From positions 1-64,000 of the forward strand of contig ONYZ01000025.1 in assembly GCA_900322175.1 (NCBI GenBank): a DNA stretch of 64,000 bases, in the 5' to 3' direction. Shown in pieces: positions 49,819 to 58,424 of this stretch. Both the position numbers and the translations under genes were made by a program. Below the pieces are notes generated by a model that saw only the letters and a program-made list of their open reading frames with translations, made no database searches and was not told the DNA's origin. Source of the stretch: an uncultured Prevotella sp. (GTDB lineage: Bacteria > Bacteroidota > Bacteroidia > Bacteroidales > Bacteroidaceae). Numbering within the stretch: the first letter of the stretch is position 1; each line of letters starts with the position of its first letter.

Positions 49819-51003
49819 ATGAAGGATTTTAATTACTACGCACCTACCGAGGTGGTATTTGGAGAAAAGAGCGAGGAGCAGGTAGCTACTCTGGTGAAGA
49901 AGTATGGTGGCACTAAAGTGCTGGTACACTATGGTGGACAGAGCGCCATGCGTTCTGGTTTGCTGGATAAGATATGTGGCCTGTTGGCTGAAGGCGGAGT
50001 GGAATATCTGACATTGGGCGGAGTGGTGCCCAACCCACGCCTCTCGCTGGCTCAGCAGGGAATTGAGCTCTGTCGCAAGGAGGGAATCGACTTTATCCTT
50101 GCTGTGGGCGGTGGCAGTGTTATCGACTCGGCCAAGTGTATCGCCTACGGTGTGCCTTACGAGGGCAACGTATGGGACTTCTATCTGGGCAAAGCATCGC
50201 CTGTAGAGATGTTGCCTGTAGCATCGGTACTGACCATCCCTGCCGCTGGTAGCGAGATGAGCGAAGCGAGTGTTATCACCAACGAGGATGGCGACGTGAA
50301 ACTGGGCTACAGCAACAATATGAGCCGACCCAAGTTTGCCATCATGAACCCACGTCGCACCATGACGCTGCCTCCATATCAGACAGCAGCTGGTGTCACC
50401 GACATGATGATGCACACCATGGAGCGCTACTTTACCAAGGATGATGATATGGACTTCACCACCGATCTGGCCGAGGCAGCGCTGCGCTCAATCAAGAACG
50501 CTGTGTTTGCAGTACTCAAGAATCCAGAGGACTATCGCTATCGCGCACAGATAATGTGGGGCGGAAGCCTGATGCACAATGGCCTGACAGGATGCGGAGT
50601 GAGCGACGACTGGGCTACACACCAATTGGAACACGAACTCAGTGCTATGTTCGATGTAACTCATGGTGCCGGTCTGGCTGCAATTTGGCCCAGTTGGGCA
50701 CGCTACACCATGCACGAGAATCTGCGTCGATTTGTGCGATTTGCAGTTAACGTGATGGATGTACCCAACGACTTTACCGATCCCGAAGGCACTGCCGAGA
50801 AGGGAATACAAGCTATGGAGCGATTCTACCACGCCATCGGCATGCCTATCAACATAAAGGAACTGATAGGCAAGGACATCACCGACGAGGAGATAAAGGA
50901 GATGACCCGCAAGTGCAGTCGCAACTATACACGTACCTGCGGATGCCTGAAGGTACTGAAGGCTGAGGACATGGAGGCTATCTACAATATGGCCAGAGGA
51001 TAA
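49819..51003 (+). CDS. Iron-containing alcohol dehydrogenase (YqhD/butanol dehydrogenase-like)
   Basis: 394 residues. Family III alcohol dehydrogenase motifs: FNYYAPTEVVFGEKS at the start, the NAD(P)-binding FILAVGGGSVIDSAKCIA, and the metal-binding helices HTMERYF, THQLEHELSAMFDVTHGAGL and the final domain with NYTRTCGCLKVL. Length fits BDH/YqhD-type NADPH-dependent aldehyde or alcohol reductases. Likely reduces short-chain aldehydes in the cytosol. Single gene with own promoter; a terminator/promoter composite follows. Confidence 0.92.
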   Translation: MKDFNYYAPTEVVFGEKSEEQVATLVKKYGGTKVLVHYGGQSAMRSGLLDKICGLLAEGGVEYLTLGGVVPNPRLSLAQQGIELCRKEGIDFILAVGGGSVIDSAKCIAYGVPYEGNVWDFYLGKASPVEMLPVASVLTIPAAGSEMSEASVITNEDGDVKLGYSNNMSRPKFAIMNPRRTMTLPPYQTAAGVTDMMMHTMERYFTKDDDMDFTTDLAEAALRSIKNAVFAVLKNPEDYRYRAQIMWGGSLMHNGLTGCGVSDDWATHQLEHELSAMFDVTHGAGLAAIWPSWARYTMHENLRRFVRFAVNVMDVPNDFTDPEGTAEKGIQAMERFYHAIGMPINIKELIGKDITDEEIKEMTRKCSRNYTRTCGCLKVLKAEDMEAIYNMARG

Positions 51004-51024
51004 AAAAACATGTAATAACAATTT

Positions 51025-51070
51025 TCCGCGAGAATCTTTGTGATTTTCGCGGATTCTTTGTACCTTTGCA
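51025..51070 (+). promoter_or_regulatory. Terminator-like stem followed by a -7 box
   Basis: TCCGCGAGAAT (51025-51035) pairs with ATTTTCGCGGA (51043-51053) with one G-U type mismatch, then TACCTTTGCA (51061-51070) drives cysS. It shares the CCGCGA core with the composite at 3850. Confidence 0.7.
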
Positions 51071-51089
51071 GCCAAAAATGTAGAGAATT

Positions 51090-52580
51090 ATGGAATCTAA
51101 GTTAGTTATTTACAATACTTTGACGCGACAGAAGGAGCGTTTCGAGCCGCTTCACGCCCCCAATGTGGGCATGTATGTGTGCGGTCCAACGGTGTATGGC
51201 GATCCCCATCTGGGACACGCCCGCCCTGCAATTACATTCGACCTGGTGTTCCGTTACCTGAAGCATCTTGGCTATAAAGTAAGGTACGTGCGTAATATAA
51301 CAGACGTAGGTCATCTGGAGCACGATGCCGACGAGGGCGAGGACAAGATTGCAAAGAAGGCTCGTCTGGAACAGCTTGAGCCAATGGAGATAGCACAGTA
51401 CTATACCAACCGCTATCATGCGGCTATGGATGCACTGAATGTACTGCGCCCATCTATCGAGCCACACGCCACTGGTCACATCATCGAGCAGCAGCAGTTG
51501 GTTCAGCAGATTCTTGACAATGGTTTTGCCTACGAGAGCAATGGTTCGATCTACTTCGACATCGAGGCTTACAACAAGAAGTTCAAGTACGGAATACTGT
51601 CAGGCCGTAGCCTTGAGAATATCAAAGACGCCAGTCGTGAGCTGGACGGTGTAGGCGAAAAGCGCAATCAGGCCGACTTTGCCCTGTGGAAGAAGGCGCA
51701 GCCCGAGCACATCATGCGCTGGCCATCGCCCTGGAGCGACGGATTCCCTGGTTGGCACTGTGAGTGCACTGCTATGGGCCGCAAGTACCTGGGCGAAGAG
51801 TTTGACATCCACGGAGGTGGTATGGACCTGGTATTCCCACACCACGAGTGCGAGATAGCACAGGCTCAGGCTTCGATGGGTCATCCTGCAGTAAAATACT
51901 GGATGCACAACAATATGCTGACCATCAACGGGCAGAAGATGGGTAAGTCGTATAACAACTTCATCACTCTGGAGCAGTTCTTCACAGGTAATCATCCGCT
52001 GCTGAAGAAGGCTTACAGCCCGATGACCATCCGATTCTTTGTGCTCAGCGCCCACTATCGCGGCACTGTTGACTTCTCGAACGAGGCTCTTGAGGCTGCA
52101 GAGAAGGGACTGGAGAAGATGATGAACGCTATTGCCGACCTGGAGCGTGTTCAGGTATCAGACAAGTGCGATGCTGAGACGGAGAAGGTAGTTAAGGCTC
52201 TACGCCAGAAGTGCTACGACGCAATGAACGACGATCTTGCCACACCGCAGGTTATCAGCGCACTCTTCGAGGCTTGCACCGTAGTAAACAAGCTGACCGA
52301 TCACAAGGCAACCATCTGCGCCGAGTGCCTGAAGAAATTGAAAGACACGATGCACCTCTTTGCCGAGGACATCCTTGGTCTGAAGGCTGAGAAGAGCGGC
52401 ACTAACGATGAGCGCGAGGCTGCATTCGGCAAAGTTATGGATATGGTTCTGGAACTCCGTGCCAAGGCCAAGGCCGAAAAGGACTGGGCCACCAGCGACA
52501 AGATTCGCGACGAACTAGCCGCCGCAGGATTCGAAGTGAAGGACACCAAGGACGGTGTAACCTGGAAACTCAACAAGTAA
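51090..52580 (+). CDS. cysS: Cysteinyl-tRNA synthetase
   Basis: 496 residues, full length. Class Ia signatures: [20 protein letters not shown] (zinc Cys and HIGH-like HLGH), [27 protein letters not shown] (zinc ligands) and the KMSKS-type KMGKS. The C-terminal DALR anticodon domain ends [11 protein letters not shown]. It charges tRNA-Cys with cysteine in an ATP-dependent reaction. Its transcript starts at the composite promoter just upstream and ends at a hairpin at 52591. Confidence 0.97.
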   Translation: MESKLVIYNTLTRQKERFEPLHAPNVGMYVCGPTVYGDPHLGHARPAITFDLVFRYLKHLGYKVRYVRNITDVGHLEHDADEGEDKIAKKARLEQLEPMEIAQYYTNRYHAAMDALNVLRPSIEPHATGHIIEQQQLVQQILDNGFAYESNGSIYFDIEAYNKKFKYGILSGRSLENIKDASRELDGVGEKRNQADFALWKKAQPEHIMRWPSPWSDGFPGWHCECTAMGRKYLGEEFDIHGGGMDLVFPHHECEIAQAQASMGHPAVKYWMHNNMLTINGQKMGKSYNNFITLEQFFTGNHPLLKKAYSPMTIRFFVLSAHYRGTVDFSNEALEAAEKGLEKMMNAIADLERVQVSDKCDAETEKVVKALRQKCYDAMNDDLATPQVISALFEACTVVNKLTDHKATICAECLKKLKDTMHLFAEDILGLKAEKSGTNDEREAAFGKVMDMVLELRAKAKAEKDWATSDKIRDELAAAGFEVKDTKDGVTWKLNK

Positions 52581-52590
52581 AGCATATATT

Positions 52591-52624
52591 AATCCCTCGC
52601 TCACTGAGCGGGGGATTGCTTTTT
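52591..52624 (+). terminator. Terminator of cysS
   Basis: AATCCCTCGCTC / GAGCGGGGGATT with a three-base loop followed by GCTTTTT. Confidence 0.85.
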
Positions 52625-52680
52625 GCTGAACAAAAGACACTTTTCGCAGAAAAAGTTTGTATTGTTTGAATAAAAACTTG

Positions 52681-52690
52681 TATCTTTGCC
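52681..52690 (+). promoter_or_regulatory. -7 promoter box of the VTC/DUF4956 operon
   Basis: TATCTTTGCC, 37 bases before the ATG at 52718, with a TTTG upstream at about the -33 position. Confidence 0.7.
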
Positions 52691-52717
52691 GGCGATTTGA
52701 TGAATAACGACTAGAAA

Positions 52718-53191
52718 ATGATGCTCAAGAAGATTATAATGATGCTGATAGTGCTAGCGATGAGCACGACCGTGGGTGCGCAAAACACCGACGAGATATA
52801 TGCTGAAGCCAAAGCACTATACGAGGCCAAAAACTATAAGGCAGCACTACCTAAACTGAAGATTGCAGCCGAAAAGGGTCACAAAAAGGCACAGTACCGA
52901 CTGGGCCGATGCTACGACAAAGGGCACGGAACAGCCGAGAACAACAAGTTGGCTTATGAGTGGTACGCCAAGTCGGCTGCCCAGAACTACGCCAAGGGCC
53001 AACTTGCGCTGGGCAAATGCTATATGAAAGGAAAGGGCACTACTGCCGACCAGGCAAAAGCTAAAGCGTGGCTTACCAAAGCCTTTAAGAACCCTAAAGG
53101 CGGACTTAAACTGAAGGAGAAAATTAAGAAGGACGCCAAAGAGGGCGACAAAGACGCAATAACAATACAGAAACTATTGTGGAAAAAATAA
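52718..53191 (+). CDS. Secreted Sel1-repeat protein
   Basis: 157 residues, signal peptide ending VGAQN (about residue 22). Two clear Sel1-like repeats (HKKAQYRLGRCYDKGHGTAE, YAKGQLALGKCYMKGKGTTA) of the helical TPR-like class that mediates protein contacts. First gene of a five-gene operon; its end overlaps the next gene by 13 bases. In this context it may be an accessory scaffold for the VTC/DUF4956 proteins. Confidence 0.88.
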   Translation: MMLKKIIMMLIVLAMSTTVGAQNTDEIYAEAKALYEAKNYKAALPKLKIAAEKGHKKAQYRLGRCYDKGHGTAENNKLAYEWYAKSAAQNYAKGQLALGKCYMKGKGTTADQAKAKAWLTKAFKNPKGGLKLKEKIKKDAKEGDKDAITIQKLLWKK

Positions 53192-53925
53192 TAGAATCAT
53201 TCAATCCCATCTCGCTCGAAGAGATGAAGAGCGTGAAGCTGATGAATCGCACAGACACCAAGTTTGTGACGAACATCAGTAAACTGTGCGAACTGCTAAA
53301 GATGGCGCAGAACGACTACTATGTGCAGGAGATAGACGGCGAACGTAATCTGGAGTACGACACCACCTATTTTGATACTCAGGCTTTCGACATGTACACC
53401 ATGCACCAGTGCGGGCACACCAATCGGCAGAAGATAAGGTTCCGCACGTACTGCATAAGCAACCTGCAATTCATGGAGGTGAAAACCAAGAACAACCACG
53501 GTAGAACCAAGAAGAAGCGTATAGAGGTGAGCGACATGGACCTGAAAGACGAGGAGAAGCGCCACTTCCTGCAAAAGCATCTGCAATTTGATGTCGATAC
53601 TCTCCAGCCTGCTCTGAGCAATCACTTCAGCCGGATAACGCTGGTGAACAAGGGAATGACCGAACGACTCACCATCGACACCAGTCTGAGATTCCACAAC
53701 CTGCTTAACGGCAAGGATAAGGACATGGGGCAACTAGTAGTTATCGAGCTTAAGCGCGACGGACTGGTTTACTCGCCAGTGCTGCACATGCTACGCCAGT
53801 TGCGCATACAGCCCCACGGATTCTCAAAGTACTGCATGGGCTCGGCGCTTACCGGCAACGACCATCTGCCCGTGAACCGTTTTAAGCACAAACTTATCGA
53901 AATAAACAAATTAGTAAATCAATAA
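53179..53925 (+). CDS. VTC-domain protein (polyphosphate polymerase-like)
   Basis: 248 residues with a GTG start; a later ATG would cut into the domain. VTC tunnel-domain features: LMNRTDTKFV, NLEYDTTYFDTQAFDMYTMH, NRQKIRFRTYCISNLQFMEV with basic and acidic residues lining a tunnel, and GQLVVIELKRDG. Yeast Vtc4 makes polyphosphate with this fold, but bacterial VTC proteins paired with DUF4956 have no settled role. Overlap with the Sel1 gene indicates translational coupling. Confidence 0.85.
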   Translation: MEKIIESFNPISLEEMKSVKLMNRTDTKFVTNISKLCELLKMAQNDYYVQEIDGERNLEYDTTYFDTQAFDMYTMHQCGHTNRQKIRFRTYCISNLQFMEVKTKNNHGRTKKKRIEVSDMDLKDEEKRHFLQKHLQFDVDTLQPALSNHFSRITLVNKGMTERLTIDTSLRFHNLLNGKDKDMGQLVVIELKRDGLVYSPVLHMLRQLRIQPHGFSKYCMGSALTGNDHLPVNRFKHKLIEINKLVNQ

Positions 53926-53941
53926 TAATTTAAAAAAGAAT

Positions 53942-54625
53942 ATGGACCTACTGAATCTTTTTTCAGCCGACTTCGGCGAGACACTACTGAGATTTGTGCT
54001 CTGTTTGGTAGTAAACTGGGGCATAGTATATTACTTGTATTACAAGAAGAGCAAACGACGCGACTTCTACTTCACGTTTATGATTATCTCGGTGGCCATC
54101 TACTTCCTGGTTTACCTGATGATGGGTATGGACCGAGGTAAGGCCACGATGGGTGTAGGACTTGGCTTGTTTGGTATCTTCTCGATCATGCGATACCGCA
54201 CCGACACCATGCCTGTTCGCGAGATGACCTACCTGTTTGTGGTAGTATGTCTGTCGGTAGTTCACGCTATGTCATCAACACTGGGTGTTGACGATCAGGG
54301 AGCAATGACAGGCACTCCGATGGCAGAACTGATTGTTATAGATGCTATAACCATCGCCGCAATCGCTGTGTTCGAAAGAATGCTTAAGGTTGCCGCCACC
54401 AAACTGGTACAATACGATCGTATAGAACTGATTAAGCCCGAGAAGCGCGAAGAACTGAAAGCCGACCTGGAAGAGCGCCTGGGTGTGAAAGTGATAAAGG
54501 TAGATGTTGGTGCCGTTGACTTCCTGCGCGACATGGCTGTGCTGAGAGTGGTGTACGAAGGAAAAAGCGGTGGCGATATAGAGAAGAAACTGAAACTAAA
54601 AGATAGCGACTATGCACACATTTAG
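53942..54625 (+). CDS. DUF4956 membrane protein
   Basis: 227 residues: four membrane spans in the first 150 residues (ETLLRFVLCLVVNWGIVYYL, YFTFMIISVAIYFLVYLMMG), the conserved GLFGIFSIMRYRTDTMPVRE loop, then a soluble C-terminal domain (VKVIKVDVGAVDFLRDMAVL). DUF4956 is found with VTC, CotH and Cthe_2159 genes across bacteria; function unknown. It is 16 bases after VTC and overlaps the next gene by 14. Confidence 0.88.
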   Translation: MDLLNLFSADFGETLLRFVLCLVVNWGIVYYLYYKKSKRRDFYFTFMIISVAIYFLVYLMMGMDRGKATMGVGLGLFGIFSIMRYRTDTMPVREMTYLFVVVCLSVVHAMSSTLGVDDQGAMTGTPMAELIVIDAITIAAIAVFERMLKVAATKLVQYDRIELIKPEKREELKADLEERLGVKVIKVDVGAVDFLRDMAVLRVVYEGKSGGDIEKKLKLKDSDYAHI

Positions 54626-55361
54626 ACAACTGGCGGCAGCACTGATGCTGGCTGCGACAACTGCCGCAACAGCTCAGAGCGAAGGCGGACTGATACTGGG
54701 CGCCGAAGCCGAGAAGAAGATAGACAGCCACTGGAGCGCGAGTCTTGAAGCAGATATGCGAACCCGCAACGACTTTAAGACGATGGACCGCTGGACAGTG
54801 GGAGTTGGCGCAGGGTATAAGTTCAACAAGTATCTCAAGGCCAATGCAGGCTACATACTGATGAACAACAACTTCCACGAGAAGATAAGTTATAAGGACA
54901 ATGGCGCCTACAACAACTGGCGCCCAAGCTACTGGGGCATTCGCCATCGTGTGTATGCCTCGCTCACTGGTACTTATAAGTTCAACAACAACATCCGTCT
55001 GTCGCTGCGCGAGCGCTGGCAGTACACCTACCGCCCTGAGAAGACCACTCAGCGATGGGACTTCGATAATGAGTACTGGGAAGACAAGGTGGTATCGGGC
55101 AAGGCTAAGAACCAGTTGCGCTCTCGCCTGCAGATAGAGTACGACAAGAAGAAAGCCCTGCTAACCCCATACGCCAACGTGGAGCTGTTCAACTCGCCAG
55201 GCATCGAGAGTGTCCGTTACACCGTGGGCACCGACATCCGACTGGCCAAGCAGCACTCGCTGCAGGTGTACTACCGATTTAAGAACACCCGCAATGTAGA
55301 TGAGAATGAGTACGACCCCGATATGCACTATCTGGGTTTGGGATATAAGTTTAAGTTGTAA
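54612..55361 (+). CDS. DUF2490 outer-membrane beta-barrel protein
   Basis: 249 residues, signal peptide ending TAQSE. Alternating amphipathic strands with aromatic girdles (WSASLEADMRTRNDFKTMDR, WTVGVGAGYKFNKYLKANAG, IRLSLRERWQYTYRPEKTT) and a typical final strand YLGLGYKFKL. DUF2490 proteins are predicted porin-like barrels. It could be the outer-membrane exit or anchor for the products of this operon. Confidence 0.85.
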   Translation: MHTFRQLAAALMLAATTAATAQSEGGLILGAEAEKKIDSHWSASLEADMRTRNDFKTMDRWTVGVGAGYKFNKYLKANAGYILMNNNFHEKISYKDNGAYNNWRPSYWGIRHRVYASLTGTYKFNNNIRLSLRERWQYTYRPEKTTQRWDFDNEYWEDKVVSGKAKNQLRSRLQIEYDKKKALLTPYANVELFNSPGIESVRYTVGTDIRLAKQHSLQVYYRFKNTRNVDENEYDPDMHYLGLGYKFKL

Positions 55362-55366
55362 ATACA

Positions 55367-56497
55367 ATGATTATGAAAAAGATACTTTATGGACTGATGG
55401 CAGTGGCACTGATGACAGCCTGCCAGAACGACGATACCGACTTCAGCGATTACACCAATGGCACTACGTCGGGCATCTCGACTATTTACATTACTTACAA
55501 TGGTAGCAGTGTTGACGTTACGGGCGATTCAAAGGGATACGTGACCACAAACTGTGCCGACGTAACAGTTAATGCCGAAAACAGTACAGATTCGCTGTTG
55601 CTGGTACTGAGCGGTAGCACTACCGATGGTTCGCTACTGGTGTATCGCCAGCAGCAGTACGGCATCAAGCTCAACGGCGTGAGCATCAAGAACAATGACG
55701 GTCCTGCCATCAACAACCAGTGCAGCAAATGGCTGTATCTGGATGTTGCCGACGGCACTACAAACACCCTTACCGACGGCACCAGCTATACCGACATTGT
55801 GGTTAACGGCACCACCATCGACCAGAAGGGTTGTGTGTTTAGCGAAGGTCAGGTATATGTAAAAGGTACAGGAAATCTTGCCATCACAGGCAACTGCAAA
55901 CACGGCTTTGCCTGCGACGACTATATCGTTATCGACGACAATGTCACACTGAATGTAAGTTCTACAACTGGCAATGGCATCAAGGTGAACGACGGACTGT
56001 GGATTAACAATGGAACAATAGGCATCAGCGTAACAGCCGATGCTGCACGTGGCATCAAGTGCGACTCGGTGGTAGTGATAAGCGGTGGCAGCACCACCAT
56101 CAGCACTTCGGGCGACTGCGTGTACGACACCGAAGTGCAGGACTATAGCAGTGCTGCGTGCATCAAGTGCGAGAGTCAGTTCACTATGACTGCCGGCACA
56201 CTCAAGCTTATTAGCAGCGGCGATGGCGGCAAGGGCATCAACTGCGCTGCCGATGTAGTGTTCAGTGGTGGCGAACTGATAGCAAAGACCACAGGAAGCA
56301 ACGATAACGGTAAGCCCAAGGCCATCAAGAGCGATACTGGCATCATCGTTAGCGGCGGCTCGTTCTCGGCCTACGTCAACAAGAGTTGGGCCTGCGACAA
56401 CGGCAGTGAGAGCGAAGAACCAGCCGACCACATCACAGTGAAAGGCTCGCCCAAGACACAGAACATCACCAAGAAGACTGTTGAGATAACATACTAA
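55367..56497 (+). CDS. Cthe_2159-like carbohydrate-binding lipoprotein 1
   Basis: 376 residues (374 from the second ATG at 55373, the likelier start). Lipobox LMTACQND. The body is a right-handed beta-helix of the Cthe_2159 type, with repeats such as GIKLNGVSIKNNDGPAINNQ, GNGIKVNDGLWINNGTIG and KGINCAADVVFSGGEL. The founder protein binds acidic plant polysaccharide such as polygalacturonate through calcium; binding here is inferred. Last gene of the operon before a strong terminator. A longer paralogue follows. Confidence 0.85.
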   Translation: MIMKKILYGLMAVALMTACQNDDTDFSDYTNGTTSGISTIYITYNGSSVDVTGDSKGYVTTNCADVTVNAENSTDSLLLVLSGSTTDGSLLVYRQQQYGIKLNGVSIKNNDGPAINNQCSKWLYLDVADGTTNTLTDGTSYTDIVVNGTTIDQKGCVFSEGQVYVKGTGNLAITGNCKHGFACDDYIVIDDNVTLNVSSTTGNGIKVNDGLWINNGTIGISVTADAARGIKCDSVVVISGGSTTISTSGDCVYDTEVQDYSSAACIKCESQFTMTAGTLKLISSGDGGKGINCAADVVFSGGELIAKTTGSNDNGKPKAIKSDTGIIVSGGSFSAYVNKSWACDNGSESEEPADHITVKGSPKTQNITKKTVEITY

Positions 56498-56518
56498 TCT
56501 GATTCATTGAACGAATAG

Positions 56519-56570
56519 GCCGGTTTGCTGAATATTTTTGGCAAACCGGCTTTTTGTATCTACCTTTGCG
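56519..56570 (+). promoter_or_regulatory. Terminator followed by a -7 box
   Basis: GCCGGTTTGC (56519-56528) pairs with GCAAACCGGC (56541-56550) followed by TTTTT, then TACCTTTGCG (56561-56570). It ends the VTC operon and starts the gene at 56593. Confidence 0.8.
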
Positions 56571-56592
56571 CAAAATTTAAAACAATCAAACA

Positions 56593-58371
56593 ATGAAGAA
56601 GAAGATTAATTTCATAGTGCTCGCAATTTCAGTAGCACTGATGACTTGCTGTACGGCAGACGACCCGTTCAGCGATACCGAAAACAGTTGGAGCAATTGG
56701 GGCAACAGCGAGATGCCCACTCAGGGTGGTGGCAGCAGCAGTGGCAGTTCGACCACTACTGGCGAACTAACCACTTTCGAAGTAAATATCGACAAGACCA
56801 CAGCCGAACCATCCACCACAGCCAGCGCATACCTGCCCGATGAGGAAGACGCTCTGGAGAACAACAGCTTTACAACCGAGGTTGCCATCGACATGAGCAA
56901 CCCCACAGCTAAGACCGAAAACGGCGTAGAGATAACCGTGAACGGTGGACACGTCACAGCCAACCACGGCTCGACCAAGAATATATGCTACGTAGTGAGC
57001 GGTACTACCACCAACGGATCGTTCACCGTGATAGGCGACAAGAAATACGAGGTAAAACTCAACGGTGCGAACATCACCAATCCCGACTCGGCAGCACTCA
57101 ACCTGCTGAGCGGCAAACGTGCGTTCATCGTATTGTCCGACGGCACCAGCAACACACTGACCGACGGTACGGGTGGCAGCCAGAAAGGCGCACTCTACTG
57201 CAAGGGAAAACTACTAATTAACGGCAGTGGACAGCTGAGTGTCGTCGGCAATACCAACAATGGAATACATTCAGCCGACTACATCGTGTTCAGCAAGAGC
57301 ACCAACGTCTATGTAAAATCTACCGCCAACCACGGTATCAAGGCCAACGATGGCGTGTTTATCAATGGCGGCATCATCAATGTCGAAGTATCAGCCGCAG
57401 CCGCAAAGGGCATCAACTGCGAGAGCAACATAGTGGTTAACGGTGGACGGACCACAGTGATTACCACTGGCAGCGGAACCTACGACAGCACTGACAAGGA
57501 AGCTAAGGGCGCAGCCTGCATCAAGGCCGACTCTGCCTTCACCATCAATGCCGGCGAACTGTGGCTCAAGAGCACCGGCAGCGGCGGCAAGGGCATCAAC
57601 GTGGATACCGAGGCCAACTTCTGCGGCGGCAATGTGTATGTCGTTACCGAGGGCGGACAGTACAAGAGCAACAACGACACCTCATCTCCCAAGGGCATCA
57701 AGGCTGACGGCAACATCAACATCAGCGGCGGCACCATCTGGGTTCGCACCAATGGATATAACGGCGAGGGCATAGAGACCAAGAGCACGATGAACATTAG
57801 TGGTGGCGAGGTGGCCAGCTATGCCTACGACGACGCCATCAACTCGAAGAGCGACATGACAATCACTGGCGGATATGTTTACGCCCAAGGCAAGAACAAC
57901 GACGGACTGGATGCCAACGGCAACATGTACATCAAGGGCGGACTGATATACGCCATCTGCTCAGGCACTCCCGAGGTGGCCATCGATGCCAATACCGAGG
58001 GCGGCAAGAAGCTATACCTTACCGGCGGCACTGTAGTTGCCGTGGGCGGACTGGAGAACGGCTCACAACTCTCGCAGTCGTGCTATCAGTCATCGTCGTG
58101 GAGCAAAAGTTCCTGGTACACCATGACATACGACAACAATACTTTCTCGTTCAAGACTCCGTCCAGTGGTGGTTCTGGCCTTGTCATCTCGTCAGCAGCC
58201 ACTCCTACCCTATCGTCGGGCACCACAGTCAGCGATGGCAGCAGTGTCTTCGGCGGCATCGGCGTCATGAGCGGAACCGTGAGCGGCGGCACTAGCGTAT
58301 CACTCTCCACCTACACTGGCAACAATGGCGGTGGTCCTGGCGGTGGCGGATGGCCAGGCGGATGGCGCTAA
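56593..58371 (+). CDS. Cthe_2159-like carbohydrate-binding lipoprotein 2
   Basis: 592 residues. Lipobox LMTCCTADD, then a Ser/Thr/Gly-rich linker (residues about 40-75), then a beta-helix with repeats like EVKLNGANITNPDSAALNLL, HGIKANDGVFINGGIINVEV, GEGIETKSTMNISGGEVASY and KNNDGLDANGNMYIKGGLIY. It ends in a Gly-rich GGGPGGGGWPGGWR tail seen in many homologues. It parallels the 376-residue gene but has its own promoter and more helix turns. Likely surface-exposed and polysaccharide-binding. Confidence 0.85.
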   Translation: MKKKINFIVLAISVALMTCCTADDPFSDTENSWSNWGNSEMPTQGGGSSSGSSTTTGELTTFEVNIDKTTAEPSTTASAYLPDEEDALENNSFTTEVAIDMSNPTAKTENGVEITVNGGHVTANHGSTKNICYVVSGTTTNGSFTVIGDKKYEVKLNGANITNPDSAALNLLSGKRAFIVLSDGTSNTLTDGTGGSQKGALYCKGKLLINGSGQLSVVGNTNNGIHSADYIVFSKSTNVYVKSTANHGIKANDGVFINGGIINVEVSAAAAKGINCESNIVVNGGRTTVITTGSGTYDSTDKEAKGAACIKADSAFTINAGELWLKSTGSGGKGINVDTEANFCGGNVYVVTEGGQYKSNNDTSSPKGIKADGNINISGGTIWVRTNGYNGEGIETKSTMNISGGEVASYAYDDAINSKSDMTITGGYVYAQGKNNDGLDANGNMYIKGGLIYAICSGTPEVAIDANTEGGKKLYLTGGTVVAVGGLENGSQLSQSCYQSSSWSKSSWYTMTYDNNTFSFKTPSSGGSGLVISSAATPTLSSGTTVSDGSSVFGGIGVMSGTVSGGTSVSLSTYTGNNGGGPGGGGWPGGWR

Positions 58372-58424
58372 AGCCTCAAATACAATAAATCACAACTTTC
58401 ATCGTTATTTATATAGCAACAACA

